DNA of 64,000 bases from Ciceribacter sichuanensis (GTDB lineage: Bacteria; Pseudomonadota; Alphaproteobacteria; Rhizobiales; Rhizobiaceae), in the NCBI RefSeq assembly GCF_024055605.1, contig NZ_JAMXLX010000001.1, positions 1,239,030 through 1,303,029 on the forward strand. Direction: 5' to 3'. The notes below the pieces were generated by a model, which saw only the letters and a program-made list of their open reading frames with translations, had not been told where the DNA came from and made no database searches. Position 1 is the stretch's first letter, and every line of letters begins with the position of its first letter. A program made the position numbers and the translations under genes. Positions 57,602 to 64,000 of the stretch are shown here, piece by piece.

Positions 57602-58290
57602 TGCGCGCCGACCTGCTCTGTGACGGCCCGTGCCTTCAAGGTCAGAAGTGGCTCGATAAGCCCGAGAACATATTCGCCGATCTCGGCGACGGGGCGCTCT
57701 GCATCGACAACGCGACAGCGCTCCGGCTGGACGGCGGCGATATCGAGAAAGGCCTGCCGCCGCTTTTCATGGGTCTCGACCTCTTCCTTCTCGAAGCGGT
57801 CCGGTTCGGTGGTATTGCCGAGATGCGGCTGCAATCGGCCGCGCGCACGTTCGAGGCCAACGGACGCTGGCAGATCGAAGATCAGCGTCAGGTCCGGCAC
57901 GATGCCATCGACGGCGACCCGTTCCAGCGCGTCGATGAAGTCCGGCTCGAGATTGCCTGTGACACCCTGGTAGACTCGCGAGGAATCCATGAAGCGGTCG
58001 CAGAGCACGACGAAACCTTTGGAGAGCGCCGGTCGGATGACCGTTTCGACATGGTCGTTGCGGGCGGCTGCGAAAAGCAGGGCTTCCATGCGTACGCCGT
58101 AGGATTCGGCCGCACCGGACAGCAGCACATGGCGTAATGCTTCCGCGCCGGCCGATCCGCCAGGCTCGCGCGTGGTGATCACATCGAGACCACGGCGTCT
58201 GAGCGCGTCAGCGAGCCGGCGGATCTGGGTGGACTTGCCGGCCCCCTCTCCGCCCTCGAAACTCACGAACAATCCCTTATCGCTCGACAC
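57598..58290 (-). CDS. tmk: Thymidylate kinase
   Basis: A 230-residue P-loop kinase that phosphorylates dTMP to dTDP. The P-loop is FEGGEGAGKSTQIRRLADAL at residues 10-29, the DRX motif is LCDRFMDSSRVYQG, and the lid region is represented by ERARGRLQPHLGNTTEPDRF. It is coupled to holB by a four-base overlap, and 112 bases separate it from the upstream D,D-carboxypeptidase gene. Full length, no anomalies. Confidence 0.96.
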   Translation of the reverse strand: MSSDKGLFVSFEGGEGAGKSTQIRRLADALRRRGLDVITTREPGGSAGAEALRHVLLSGAAESYGVRMEALLFAAARNDHVETVIRPALSKGFVVLCDRFMDSSRVYQGVTGNLEPDFIDALERVAVDGIVPDLTLIFDLPASVGLERARGRLQPHLGNTTEPDRFEKEEVETHEKRRQAFLDIAAVQPERCRVVDAERPVAEIGEYVLGLIEPLLTLKARAVTEQVGAQ

Positions 58291-58402
58291 TCTCTCTGCT
58301 CCGCCCTTTGCGAATAAATACTAATATAGATGATCTATGCCTCAATAGCGTAATCGCCATATCAGTTAAACTGTAAACCGGCCTGCAAAATTTCGGGTTA
58401 GG

Positions 58403-59560
58403 TCAGAGCCAGAAGAACAGAAGTTCGAAGACCGCATCTAAAGCTTTCTGGCGCAGCGTCCCCTCGCCCACCGTTTCCGCGCTTTTTAGCGCCAGTTCAC
58501 GCAACGGCCGTTCGCCCGAATAGATCGTCAGGTTGCCGACATCCGCGCCTTCGGCCACCGGCGCCCTGAGCGGCCAGTGATAGACGATCTTCGCCTGCAG
58601 CCGTTCGGGGTTGTTGATCGGCACGTAGACATCGACGGGAAGCGGTGTCACCAGCGCCACCTTGCCCTTGTCTCCGCCATAAACGCTTGCCTCGCCGACC
58701 GTTTCCCCGGCCTTGAACAGGCTGCGCATCTCGAAGGTCGTGAAGCCCCAGTCCAGCAACCGGTTGGCTTCCTCTGTGCGCTCCTTGTCGCTGGCGACGC
58801 CGTTCATCGCCAGGAAAAGCCGCCTGCCCTGCCGCTCCGCAGATGTTACGATGGAATAGCCGGACCCTTCGGCAAAGCCGGTCGCAAGGCCGTCGGCGCC
58901 GGATGCCAGCATAGGGTTGCGGTTGCGCTGGAGGATCTTGTTCCACTCGAATTCAGGCTGCGACAGCAACCGGTAGAAATCCGGATAGGTCGCCTGCAGA
59001 TGGCGCGCCAGCCGCATCATGTCAGAAAGTGTCGTCCGGTTGTCCGGATGAGGCAGGCCGGTGGAATTGGCGAAATGGCTGCCCGTCAGGCCGAGCGTCT
59101 TTGCCCGCTCGTTCATGCGTTCGGCGAACTTTGCTTCGCTGCCGGTCATGCCCTCGGCAAGGATGATGCAGCCATCATTGGCCATCTGGATGGCGATGCC
59201 CTTCACCAGATCCTCGACGCGGATATCCGATTTCAGCGCGGCAAACATCGTCGATGTACGCGAAGGTGCGCCGCCTGTGCGCCACGCATATTCAGAAACC
59301 CGATAGACCGTATCGAGGCTGATCTCGCCGCGCTTCAACGCATCGAACACCACTTCCAGCGTCATCATCTTGGCAAGCGATGCCGGCGGGAAAGGTGTGG
59401 CTTCTCCCTTCGAAAGCAGGACCGTGCCGGTTGAAGCCTCGGCCAGCAGCACCTGTGCCGCCTTCGTCTCGAAAGTCGGGCTGGGCGCCTTCTGCGCCAC
59501 GGCGCCTATCGGTATAAGAAAACCCAGGAGGAGGACGGCAAGGGCAAGGCTCTGTCGCAT
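58403..59560 (-). CDS. D-alanyl-D-alanine carboxypeptidase (peptidase S11) homologue with altered motifs
   Basis: A 385-residue DacF/DacC-type low-molecular-mass penicillin-binding protein with a signal peptide ending at AVA. Motif 1 (SxxK) is intact: SLAKMM with Ser61 and Lys64. Motif 2, normally SxN, reads MANDGC (Met125-Ala-Asn127), so the serine is lost. Motif 3, normally KTG, reads GLATGF (Ala225-Thr-Gly227), so the lysine is lost. Thus two of three catalytic motifs lack their key residue. The C-terminal PBP5-like domain and a hydrophobic final helix (ALDAVFELLFFWL) for membrane attachment are present. It is 55 bases downstream of rlpA and probably cotranscribed. Confidence 0.9.
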   Translation of the reverse strand: MRQSLALAVLLLGFLIPIGAVAQKAPSPTFETKAAQVLLAEASTGTVLLSKGEATPFPPASLAKMMTLEVVFDALKRGEISLDTVYRVSEYAWRTGGAPSRTSTMFAALKSDIRVEDLVKGIAIQMANDGCIILAEGMTGSEAKFAERMNERAKTLGLTGSHFANSTGLPHPDNRTTLSDMMRLARHLQATYPDFYRLLSQPEFEWNKILQRNRNPMLASGADGLATGFAEGSGYSIVTSAERQGRRLFLAMNGVASDKERTEEANRLLDWGFTTFEMRSLFKAGETVGEASVYGGDKGKVALVTPLPVDVYVPINNPERLQAKIVYHWPLRAPVAEGADVGNLTIYSGERPLRELALKSAETVGEGTLRQKALDAVFELLFFWL

Positions 59561-59615
59561 GGTCCTCTTCTGCTGCTCCTGCCTGCATCAGCGCAGGCAT
59601 ACTCGACGATAGCGT

Positions 59616-60662
59616 TCAGCGACCGCCGGAAAGCTTGGTGGCGCCGCGTCTGACCGAGGCGAGAATCGATGCCTCCGTCAGGCCGTCATTGCGCACCATA
59701 ATGGCGTCGAAGGCAAGCGCGGAGCGAGGAACGGTGGCGCCTTCCGCATAGGCAGACGCGGGAACACCGGCCGGCAAACGCAGGTAATGGCCGTCGAGCG
59801 GGCGCGGATAGGGCATGGGGCCGAATTCAGGCAGGAGGACAAACTGGTCGAAGGCGGCCACGGCCGGAGCAACCGACTGCGCGACCGGAACCGGCCCGCC
59901 GGACGGGGTCGGTCCGGCAAGGCTCGTCTGGATCGCGGGCGCCTGAAGCGTCATGCTCTGCGGCATGGTGTTCTGGGCGGAAGCGACCATCACGCCGCTG
60001 GCAATCTGGCCCTGCGGATTGATGGCCGGGAAGCGGTCGCCCTTCTTGCTGTAGGAGGCCATCAGGTAGGGCATGTCGTTGCCGTCCATGCGTGCCGGGC
60101 CGACATATTGCACGCGCACCTTGCCGGTGCCGCTATGGGCCATGTCCAGCATGTCGGCGGTCTTGTTGGAAAGGTCGATGATACGGTCCGAATGGAACGG
60201 ACCCCGGTCGTTGATGCGCACGATGACTGACGTGCCGTTATCGACATTGGTCACGCGCGCATAGCTCGGCAATGGCAGCGTTGGATGCGCAGCGGAGAGA
60301 TAGTACTGGTCGTAGAGTTCGCCGTTCGCCGTCAGACGGCCGTGAAAGGCCGAACCGTACCAGGAGGCGACGCCGACCTTGTCGTAGTTCGGATTGTCGT
60401 CGGGAACGTAGACCTTGCCCTTCACGGTATATGGCTTGCCGACCATGTAGCGGCCGCCGCCCTTCGGCACCGGGCCGCCGGCGACGAGGCGCGGGCTCGC
60501 CTTCACGCCGTATTCCGATTCGGAAAAGTACTCCTTGCCGTGTTTTTTTGGTTTTTTCTGGTTACTGGTCGTGGAGCATGAGGCAACGGAAACGCAAAGA
60601 AGTGACAAAGCGAGCCATTTGGCTCCGATGACCAGAGATCCGCCGCCTGTCTTGATTTTCAT
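59616..60662 (-). CDS. rlpA: RlpA-like septal ring lipoprotein (double-psi beta-barrel)
   Basis: A 348-residue lipoprotein. The lipobox is LLCVSVASC, so Cys near residue 29 is the lipidated residue. The RlpA double-psi beta-barrel domain (about residues 90-185) shows GVASWYGSAFHGRLTANGE, VTNVDNGTSVIVRINDRGPF and DRIIDLSNKTADML, with the catalytic-type Asp and His positions retained. RlpA proteins are lytic transglycosylases acting on denuded glycan strands at the septum. The C-terminal half is Pro/Ala-rich and lacks a recognisable SPOR domain, unlike E. coli RlpA. The ATG at 60662 is favoured over a codon three positions upstream. Confidence 0.9.
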   Translation of the reverse strand: MKIKTGGGSLVIGAKWLALSLLCVSVASCSTTSNQKKPKKHGKEYFSESEYGVKASPRLVAGGPVPKGGGRYMVGKPYTVKGKVYVPDDNPNYDKVGVASWYGSAFHGRLTANGELYDQYYLSAAHPTLPLPSYARVTNVDNGTSVIVRINDRGPFHSDRIIDLSNKTADMLDMAHSGTGKVRVQYVGPARMDGNDMPYLMASYSKKGDRFPAINPQGQIASGVMVASAQNTMPQSMTLQAPAIQTSLAGPTPSGGPVPVAQSVAPAVAAFDQFVLLPEFGPMPYPRPLDGHYLRLPAGVPASAYAEGATVPRSALAFDAIMVRNDGLTEASILASVRRGATKLSGGR

Positions 60663-60992
60663 GTGTCCCACTTATTCCATAAGTCCTGCCGCGGCGTCCC
60701 CTGCCGCTGCCGGGAAGAAAGGCCGTTTCCACCCGACTGGCTAACTGCAATGGTAAGAAGAAAGCTTTGACAACGTGGCGGAATTGAGAAAAATCTGTGC
60801 ATACCGTCGCCATAGTTTTTTCATGGTTAATGTTCGGTAAATAAAATACTCCGGTGAGATGGATTGTTACTCGCCACCATCTTCACAACGCTTTCGCAGC
60901 GGGCTATCACCGAGGCAGTGTCATTGTTCGTTGGAGCCGGACGTAAATCCGGCTTGCCAAGTGCTGTTGCTTTGAGCATAAGGCGAATTGCT
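60663..60992. promoter_or_regulatory. Intergenic region between rlpA and tRNA-Ser
   Basis: A 330-base region with no credible gene. It should hold the rlpA promoter (minus) and the tRNA promoter (plus). At 60825-60841 the minus strand reads TTTA-CCGAACA-TTAACC, close to the CtrA site TTAA-N7-TTAA, which would fit cell-cycle control of a septal gene. One base deviates, so the site is only a candidate. Confidence 0.35.
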
Positions 60993-61082
<90 letters not shown>

Positions 61083-61206
61083 TCGCCCTTTCTCACGGCG
61101 TCTCTTGCCGTTTCTTTTGGCTTTGAAATCCCTGTCGTTTCCGTGCTTGGGTGTCTCAAGTTGTCTCATGCTGTACAGTGCCATCTCCGCAATTCGGGGG
61201 TACTAG

Positions 61207-61311
61207 TGTCTGTATGTTTCGACGACTGGATCGCGTCTCTGGCGCCTAAAGTACGGGTTTCGAGAGAAAGAAAAGCTTCTCTCTATCGGTGCATATCCGG
61301 GGGCAGCCGAG
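61207..61311 (+). pseudogene. Remnant of a tyrosine integrase (DUF4102-type N-terminal domain)
   Basis: Translation in the frame starting at 61207 gives LYVSTTGSRLWRLKYGF followed by REKEKLLSIGAYPG (61210-61302). This is the N-terminal arm-binding domain of P4/phage-type integrases, whose usual pattern is GLYLLV-x-TGSKLWRLKYRF...GKEKLLSIGAYP-EVSL. A stop codon directly upstream (TAG at 61204) and loss of homology after the YP motif show that only about 31 codons remain; the catalytic domain is absent. It lies 125 bases after the 3' end of tRNA-Ser, the place where such integrases normally sit. The 3' end of the polyvalent gene overlaps it on the other strand. Confidence 0.75.
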
Positions 61312-63382
61312 AATACGTCGAGAGCTGATCATCGACACTGGATGCCGGGCCGACGAATCGGTCACGCGCCGCAGGCGTCAGGGATGCCCTCGTGTCGCGT
61401 CCGTCATGGCCTATGGCCCATATCGCGTGCATGCCGGGATGCGCGAGGGCGGCGATGTCGGCAAGGCTGAGCGGCGTATTCTGCGGATGGTTGTGGATGA
61501 CCAGCGCATTGCGATCCCGGTTCATCATCGCGCCGAACAGCTTGTCGTTCATGCCGCTGTAGTTCTTGCGGCCAGCGGAGCCGTACTCGATGATGGAACC
61601 ATCGCCGTCGATCGCCATCACGTATTCATGACCGGTGCGGCGGCCAGCGTCGAGTACGGACGCCCTGCCCCAGTCATAGAGCGCGGTTCCACTATCCCGC
61701 GCCGGCGGCGGCATGGATTTCAGGTCGCTATCGGTTCTTGTGGCAGGATCCGGAGCCTTCGCAGTGATAGGCTTCTCGACGCCGGTTTGTGCATCGGTTA
61801 TACCCGCCGTGCCGGTCCTTCGGCTCTCTCTGGCATCCGAAGGTTCAGCAGGGGCGGTGCCTGGACTAGCGTCCCTGCCGGCAGCGATAATGTCGCTTAT
61901 TTCTCGCTGTTCTTCGGCTCCAGATGCTCGAACGCCTTTTTGAAATAGGCGCCGTTCTCTTTCGCTTGCCGCCTTAGCGACTCGATCTCTAAGGGTGTCA
62001 GCATCTCTGACATTGAGGAGGAAGTTGGCTTCGTCGCCGGTGAGCGCGGCAGGTTCGACGCCGAAGGTTTCTCGTACAACATCACCGAACCTCCTTTCGA
62101 TCTCTTTGACCTGCGACTTGGTCGGCGCAATATGCAGCGTCCTGGATGCATTGACAAGGGTGACCACGCCTGCGACCTCGCCACCGTTTGCGCGGATATG
62201 GTTCGCCATCTCTGCCAGCGTGCCGCCCATGACCGAAACATCATCGACCAGGACGTATTTTGCTCCTGCCCTCATCGGACCGGAGAAGAGCGGTCTGCCA
62301 AGCAGACGATCAAGAGGTCGCGCACCGGTGTGATACGCCCGGGAAGATTGCACGATGTCTGTGTCAGCAGTACCGCCCGTCACTGCTGCGAGGAGCCATG
62401 ACAAAGCACCAGGTATGGCATTCCGCCCCGTCGCCTCTTCCGCCATCGGCGCGACGAACACGACGTCTTTCCCGAACGCTGCCTTCACCTGATTGAGTAT
62501 TTCCGGCTTCGTCACCGCCTCGACCAATCGTGCTGCCGCGGGCGCGTCCCCGGCCTTCGCGGCGGAATAATCGGCGTGAGCCTTGATAGGCACGTCGTTG
62601 CGGTAGGCGTAGATGCTGGCCGCACCGGCAGGAATGCCATGCGACCTGACTGCCGCATCCGGGTCGCTCCCCTCCTGCAACTGCGTTGCGGCATTAGGGG
62701 CGGTGCCAAGACTATCGCCCTTTCCAGCATCGGCATCATCATTGGAAGGTTGTACACCCTCCCCATTGTCATCTATCTTGTCTTTCGGCGGCGATGCCGA
62801 CGCAGACCGGTCGGCCCCCAAGTCAGCAAGACGGCGTGAACTTTTCTCGCTGCGCCGCCCCCCTTCCTGAAGCGGCGTTGCAGTATCGTTTTCAGCCGGC
62901 TGTTGGACTTCCGACGTAGGGCCTGCTATAAATTCATTTGGCGGCGGGGCAGAGGATGCGTCTGCCCAGATATCGAGGAGCCGGAGTGTAGAACGCTCCT
63001 CGCGCCGCTGTCCCTCCAAAAATGCTGAAATAAGCCAACGCTTTGTCTTGCCGTCCCAGTCCAGTCGGACGCCCGCTGCGCTTTTGCCTGATGAGGCGAG
63101 TTTAATTCTGTTATCGCTGCGCGATACAACATTCATTTCTGACAGCACATCTTGCAGGTCAGGCAGGACCTCCGGGTGCCATGCAATGAGCTTCGCCAAG
63201 CCATAAGCCGTCACTTCTGTCGTTGCCTTCCTTGCCCCACACCAGATCGATGGGACCGACATCCTTATGATGCAGCGCGCCGATCGCATCGCCGTCCTGT
63301 CGCCGTTCCAGCTCAAGCGCCGCCTCCCGCCAACGGCCTTCGTATCCGCGCAGGATGGGACCGAACGGTCCTTGCTCCTCAA
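61283..63382 (-). CDS. Polyvalent mobile-element protein, larger 3' segment (RNase remnant + PRTase + JAB domains)
   Basis: This 699-codon frame is the larger part of a gene split by a one-base frameshift. Genuine homology starts near codon 59 ([20 protein letters not shown]), at about 63206; codons 1-58 are an out-of-frame shadow. Domains in order: the second half of a barnase-like endoRNase domain (residues 59-123, ending KRWLISAFLEG), a low-complexity repeat linker (124-255), a type I phosphoribosyltransferase domain (about 264-470) with the PRPP loop VLVDDVSVMGGTL, another linker, and a JAB/JAMM domain (575-672) with HNHPQNTPLSLADI. Such 'polyvalent' proteins are carried by phages and conjugative elements. 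The last codons overlap the integrase remnant. Confidence 0.72.
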   Translation of the reverse strand: MRSKDRSVPSCADTKAVGGRRRLSWNGDRTAMRSARCIIRMSVPSIWCGARKATTEVTAYGLAKLIAWHPEVLPDLQDVLSEMNVVSRSDNRIKLASSGKSAAGVRLDWDGKTKRWLISAFLEGQRREERSTLRLLDIWADASSAPPPNEFIAGPTSEVQQPAENDTATPLQEGGRRSEKSSRRLADLGADRSASASPPKDKIDDNGEGVQPSNDDADAGKGDSLGTAPNAATQLQEGSDPDAAVRSHGIPAGAASIYAYRNDVPIKAHADYSAAKAGDAPAAARLVEAVTKPEILNQVKAAFGKDVVFVAPMAEEATGRNAIPGALSWLLAAVTGGTADTDIVQSSRAYHTGARPLDRLLGRPLFSGPMRAGAKYVLVDDVSVMGGTLAEMANHIRANGGEVAGVVTLVNASRTLHIAPTKSQVKEIERRFGDVVRETFGVEPAALTGDEANFLLNVRDADTLRDRVAKAASERERRLFQKGVRASGAEEQREISDIIAAGRDASPGTAPAEPSDARESRRTGTAGITDAQTGVEKPITAKAPDPATRTDSDLKSMPPPARDSGTALYDWGRASVLDAGRRTGHEYVMAIDGDGSIIEYGSAGRKNYSGMNDKLFGAMMNRDRNALVIHNHPQNTPLSLADIAALAHPGMHAIWAIGHDGRDTRASLTPAARDRFVGPASSVDDQLSTYSRLPPDMHR

Positions 63383-63510
63383 CCTCGTTCGCTATTTCCT
63401 GGACCCCACTCACGTTTTCTATTATGGTCGCGGTCGGCGGCGGGGCTGAGGAAGCGTCAGCCCAGATATCAGCAAGCCGGTCTGTTGAACGCTCGCTGCG
63501 CCGCGCCAAA
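62785..63510 (-). repeat. Three diverged copies of a linker repeat inside the polyvalent gene
   Basis: A unit of about 25 codons recurs: [19 protein letters not shown] with APPP (about 63437-63505), [19 protein letters not shown] with APPP (about 62937-63000) and RRSEKSSRRLADLGADRSA with SASPP (about 62785-62850). The first two are similar at DNA level (GCGGGGC, CCCAGATATC, GAACGCTC blocks). They flank the RNase domain, suggesting it was duplicated or exchanged as a cassette through these repeats. Confidence 0.6.
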
Positions 63511-63776
63511 AGCTTGTTCTGATCCAGTTCCCATTCTATATTACCTTTGCTCTGGTCCCAGGGATTAAGGGAATTCGTTTCGACGAATGACGTGCTGGGC
63601 CCGGTGCGTTCCCAGAGTGCCTTCTTATTCTTGAATTGGTCGCTTCGGATCGGCGTTGTCGTTTTGACGTCATAGAAGTCGGCATTGGGGGATGGCTCAA
63701 GCCGCACGATAAGCTTCACTAGGCCCAATCGACATTCAGGATTCCCAAATCGCTTGAAGCCTGATTCATAGGACAC
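63159..63776 (-). CDS. Polyvalent mobile-element protein, 5' segment (frameshifted)
   Basis: This 205-codon frame carries the first part of the same gene. Its end, after [10 protein letters not shown] at codon 190 (about 63207), runs out of frame; removing one A from 63205-63206 joins it to [10 protein letters not shown] in the other segment and restores one reading frame. Residues 137-190 ([37 protein letters not shown]) are the first half of a barnase-like RNase domain found in MuF/polyvalent proteins. Residues 91-113 repeat a linker unit also seen in the other segment. The GTG start at 63776 is only the first codon available: the frame stays open further right into IS5 DNA, so the true N-terminus is probably lost. 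Confidence 0.68.
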   Translation of the reverse strand: MSYESGFKRFGNPECRLGLVKLIVRLEPSPNADFYDVKTTTPIRSDQFKNKKALWERTGPSTSFVETNSLNPWDQSKGNIEWELDQNKLLARRSERSTDRLADIWADASSAPPPTATIIENVSGVQEIANEVEEQGPFGPILRGYEGRWREAALELERRQDGDAIGALHHKDVGPIDLVWGKEGNDRSDGLWLGEAHCMAPGGPA

Positions 63777-63802
63777 CGTGTTTTGATCACAGAGGTCTCT
63801 GG

Positions 63803-64000
63803 ATGGCAGCCAGTCGATATGAATTGAGCGATGTTCAGTGGGCGAGGATTGCGTCGTTATTGCCCGGCAAAGTTGGCGATCCGGGGCGCACTAGCTCGGA
63901 CAATCGGTTGTTTATCAATGGTTGTCTTTGGGTATTGCGCTCCGGCGCACACTGGCGTGATCTACCGGAACGGTATGGCAAGTGGAAATCGGTGCATAAG
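63803..64000 (+). mobile_element. IS5-family transposase, 5' end (cut by window edge)
   Basis: The frame from ATG 63803 is open to the last base of the window (66 codons) and reads [20 protein letters not shown] then [18 protein letters not shown], the DUF4096-type N-terminus of IS5-family transposases. The catalytic DDE region lies outside. The left inverted repeat should be within about 50 bases upstream, between 63750 and 63803, but I could not delimit it without the other end. The insertion sits at the 5' side of the polyvalent gene and probably truncated it. Confidence 0.85.

Overview
The window is chromosomal DNA from an alphaproteobacterium of the order Hyphomicrobiales (Rhizobiales), most likely family Rhizobiaceae. 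The support is the block dusB-ntrB-ntrC-ntrY-ntrX-trkA-(aminotransferase)-hfq-hflX, a fused ispDF gene, an alphaproteobacterial LexA box (GTTC-N7-GTTC) between uvrA and ssb, an IalB-family protein, and rhizobial-type intergenic mosaic repeats. No plasmid or phage replication functions are visible. Nearly everything up to 61.0 kb is housekeeping core genome; the last 3 kb is a degraded mobile island.

Layout. 0-3.2 kb: the tail of a PLP-dependent decarboxylase cut by the left edge, a RatA-type protein, then ispDF and pncC on the minus strand. 3.3-15 kb: the nitrogen regulatory cluster (dusB-ntrBC, ntrYX), trkA, an aminotransferase, hfq and hflX. 15-16.4 kb: mazG and a nucleoside deaminase. 16.7-21.6 kb: the sulfite-reduction operon cysG-DUF2849-cysI-DUF934 followed by fpr, whose ferredoxin/flavodoxin-NADP reductase could feed electrons to CysI because no cysJ is present. 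21.7-31 kb: a mixed stretch with a GntR regulator with twin operators, two EamA exporters, a DsbA-like oxidoreductase, a YejA-like binding protein, ialB, hspQ, and a coiled-coil membrane protein paired with a TAXI binding protein. 31.1-33 kb: glnB-glnA behind a sigma-54 promoter, which links it to the ntr genes in the same window. 33.2-45 kb: nnrD/nnrE, a Na/Pi cotransporter, a DUF72 protein, uvrA and ssb (divergent, SOS box between), marC and gyrA.

45.0-45.6 kb holds three very small single-pass membrane protein genes in tandem on the minus strand. 45.8-49.8 kb is coaD, two cyclophilins, and queA-tgt for queuosine. 50-52.6 kb has an MFS transporter overlapping recX, and an HpaI-type aldolase. 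52.9-60.7 kb is a minus-strand run: rlpA, a D,D-carboxypeptidase homologue with altered motifs, tmk, holB, metG, tatD, an MBL hydrolase and a sugE-type exporter.

A tRNA-Ser(UGA) gene at 60993-61082 marks the island boundary. Just beyond it are a truncated tyrosine-integrase fragment, a frameshifted multidomain 'polyvalent' protein (barnase-like RNase domain, phosphoribosyltransferase domain, JAB/JAMM domain) and the beginning of an IS5-type transposase that runs off the right edge. This island is the most unusual part of the window.
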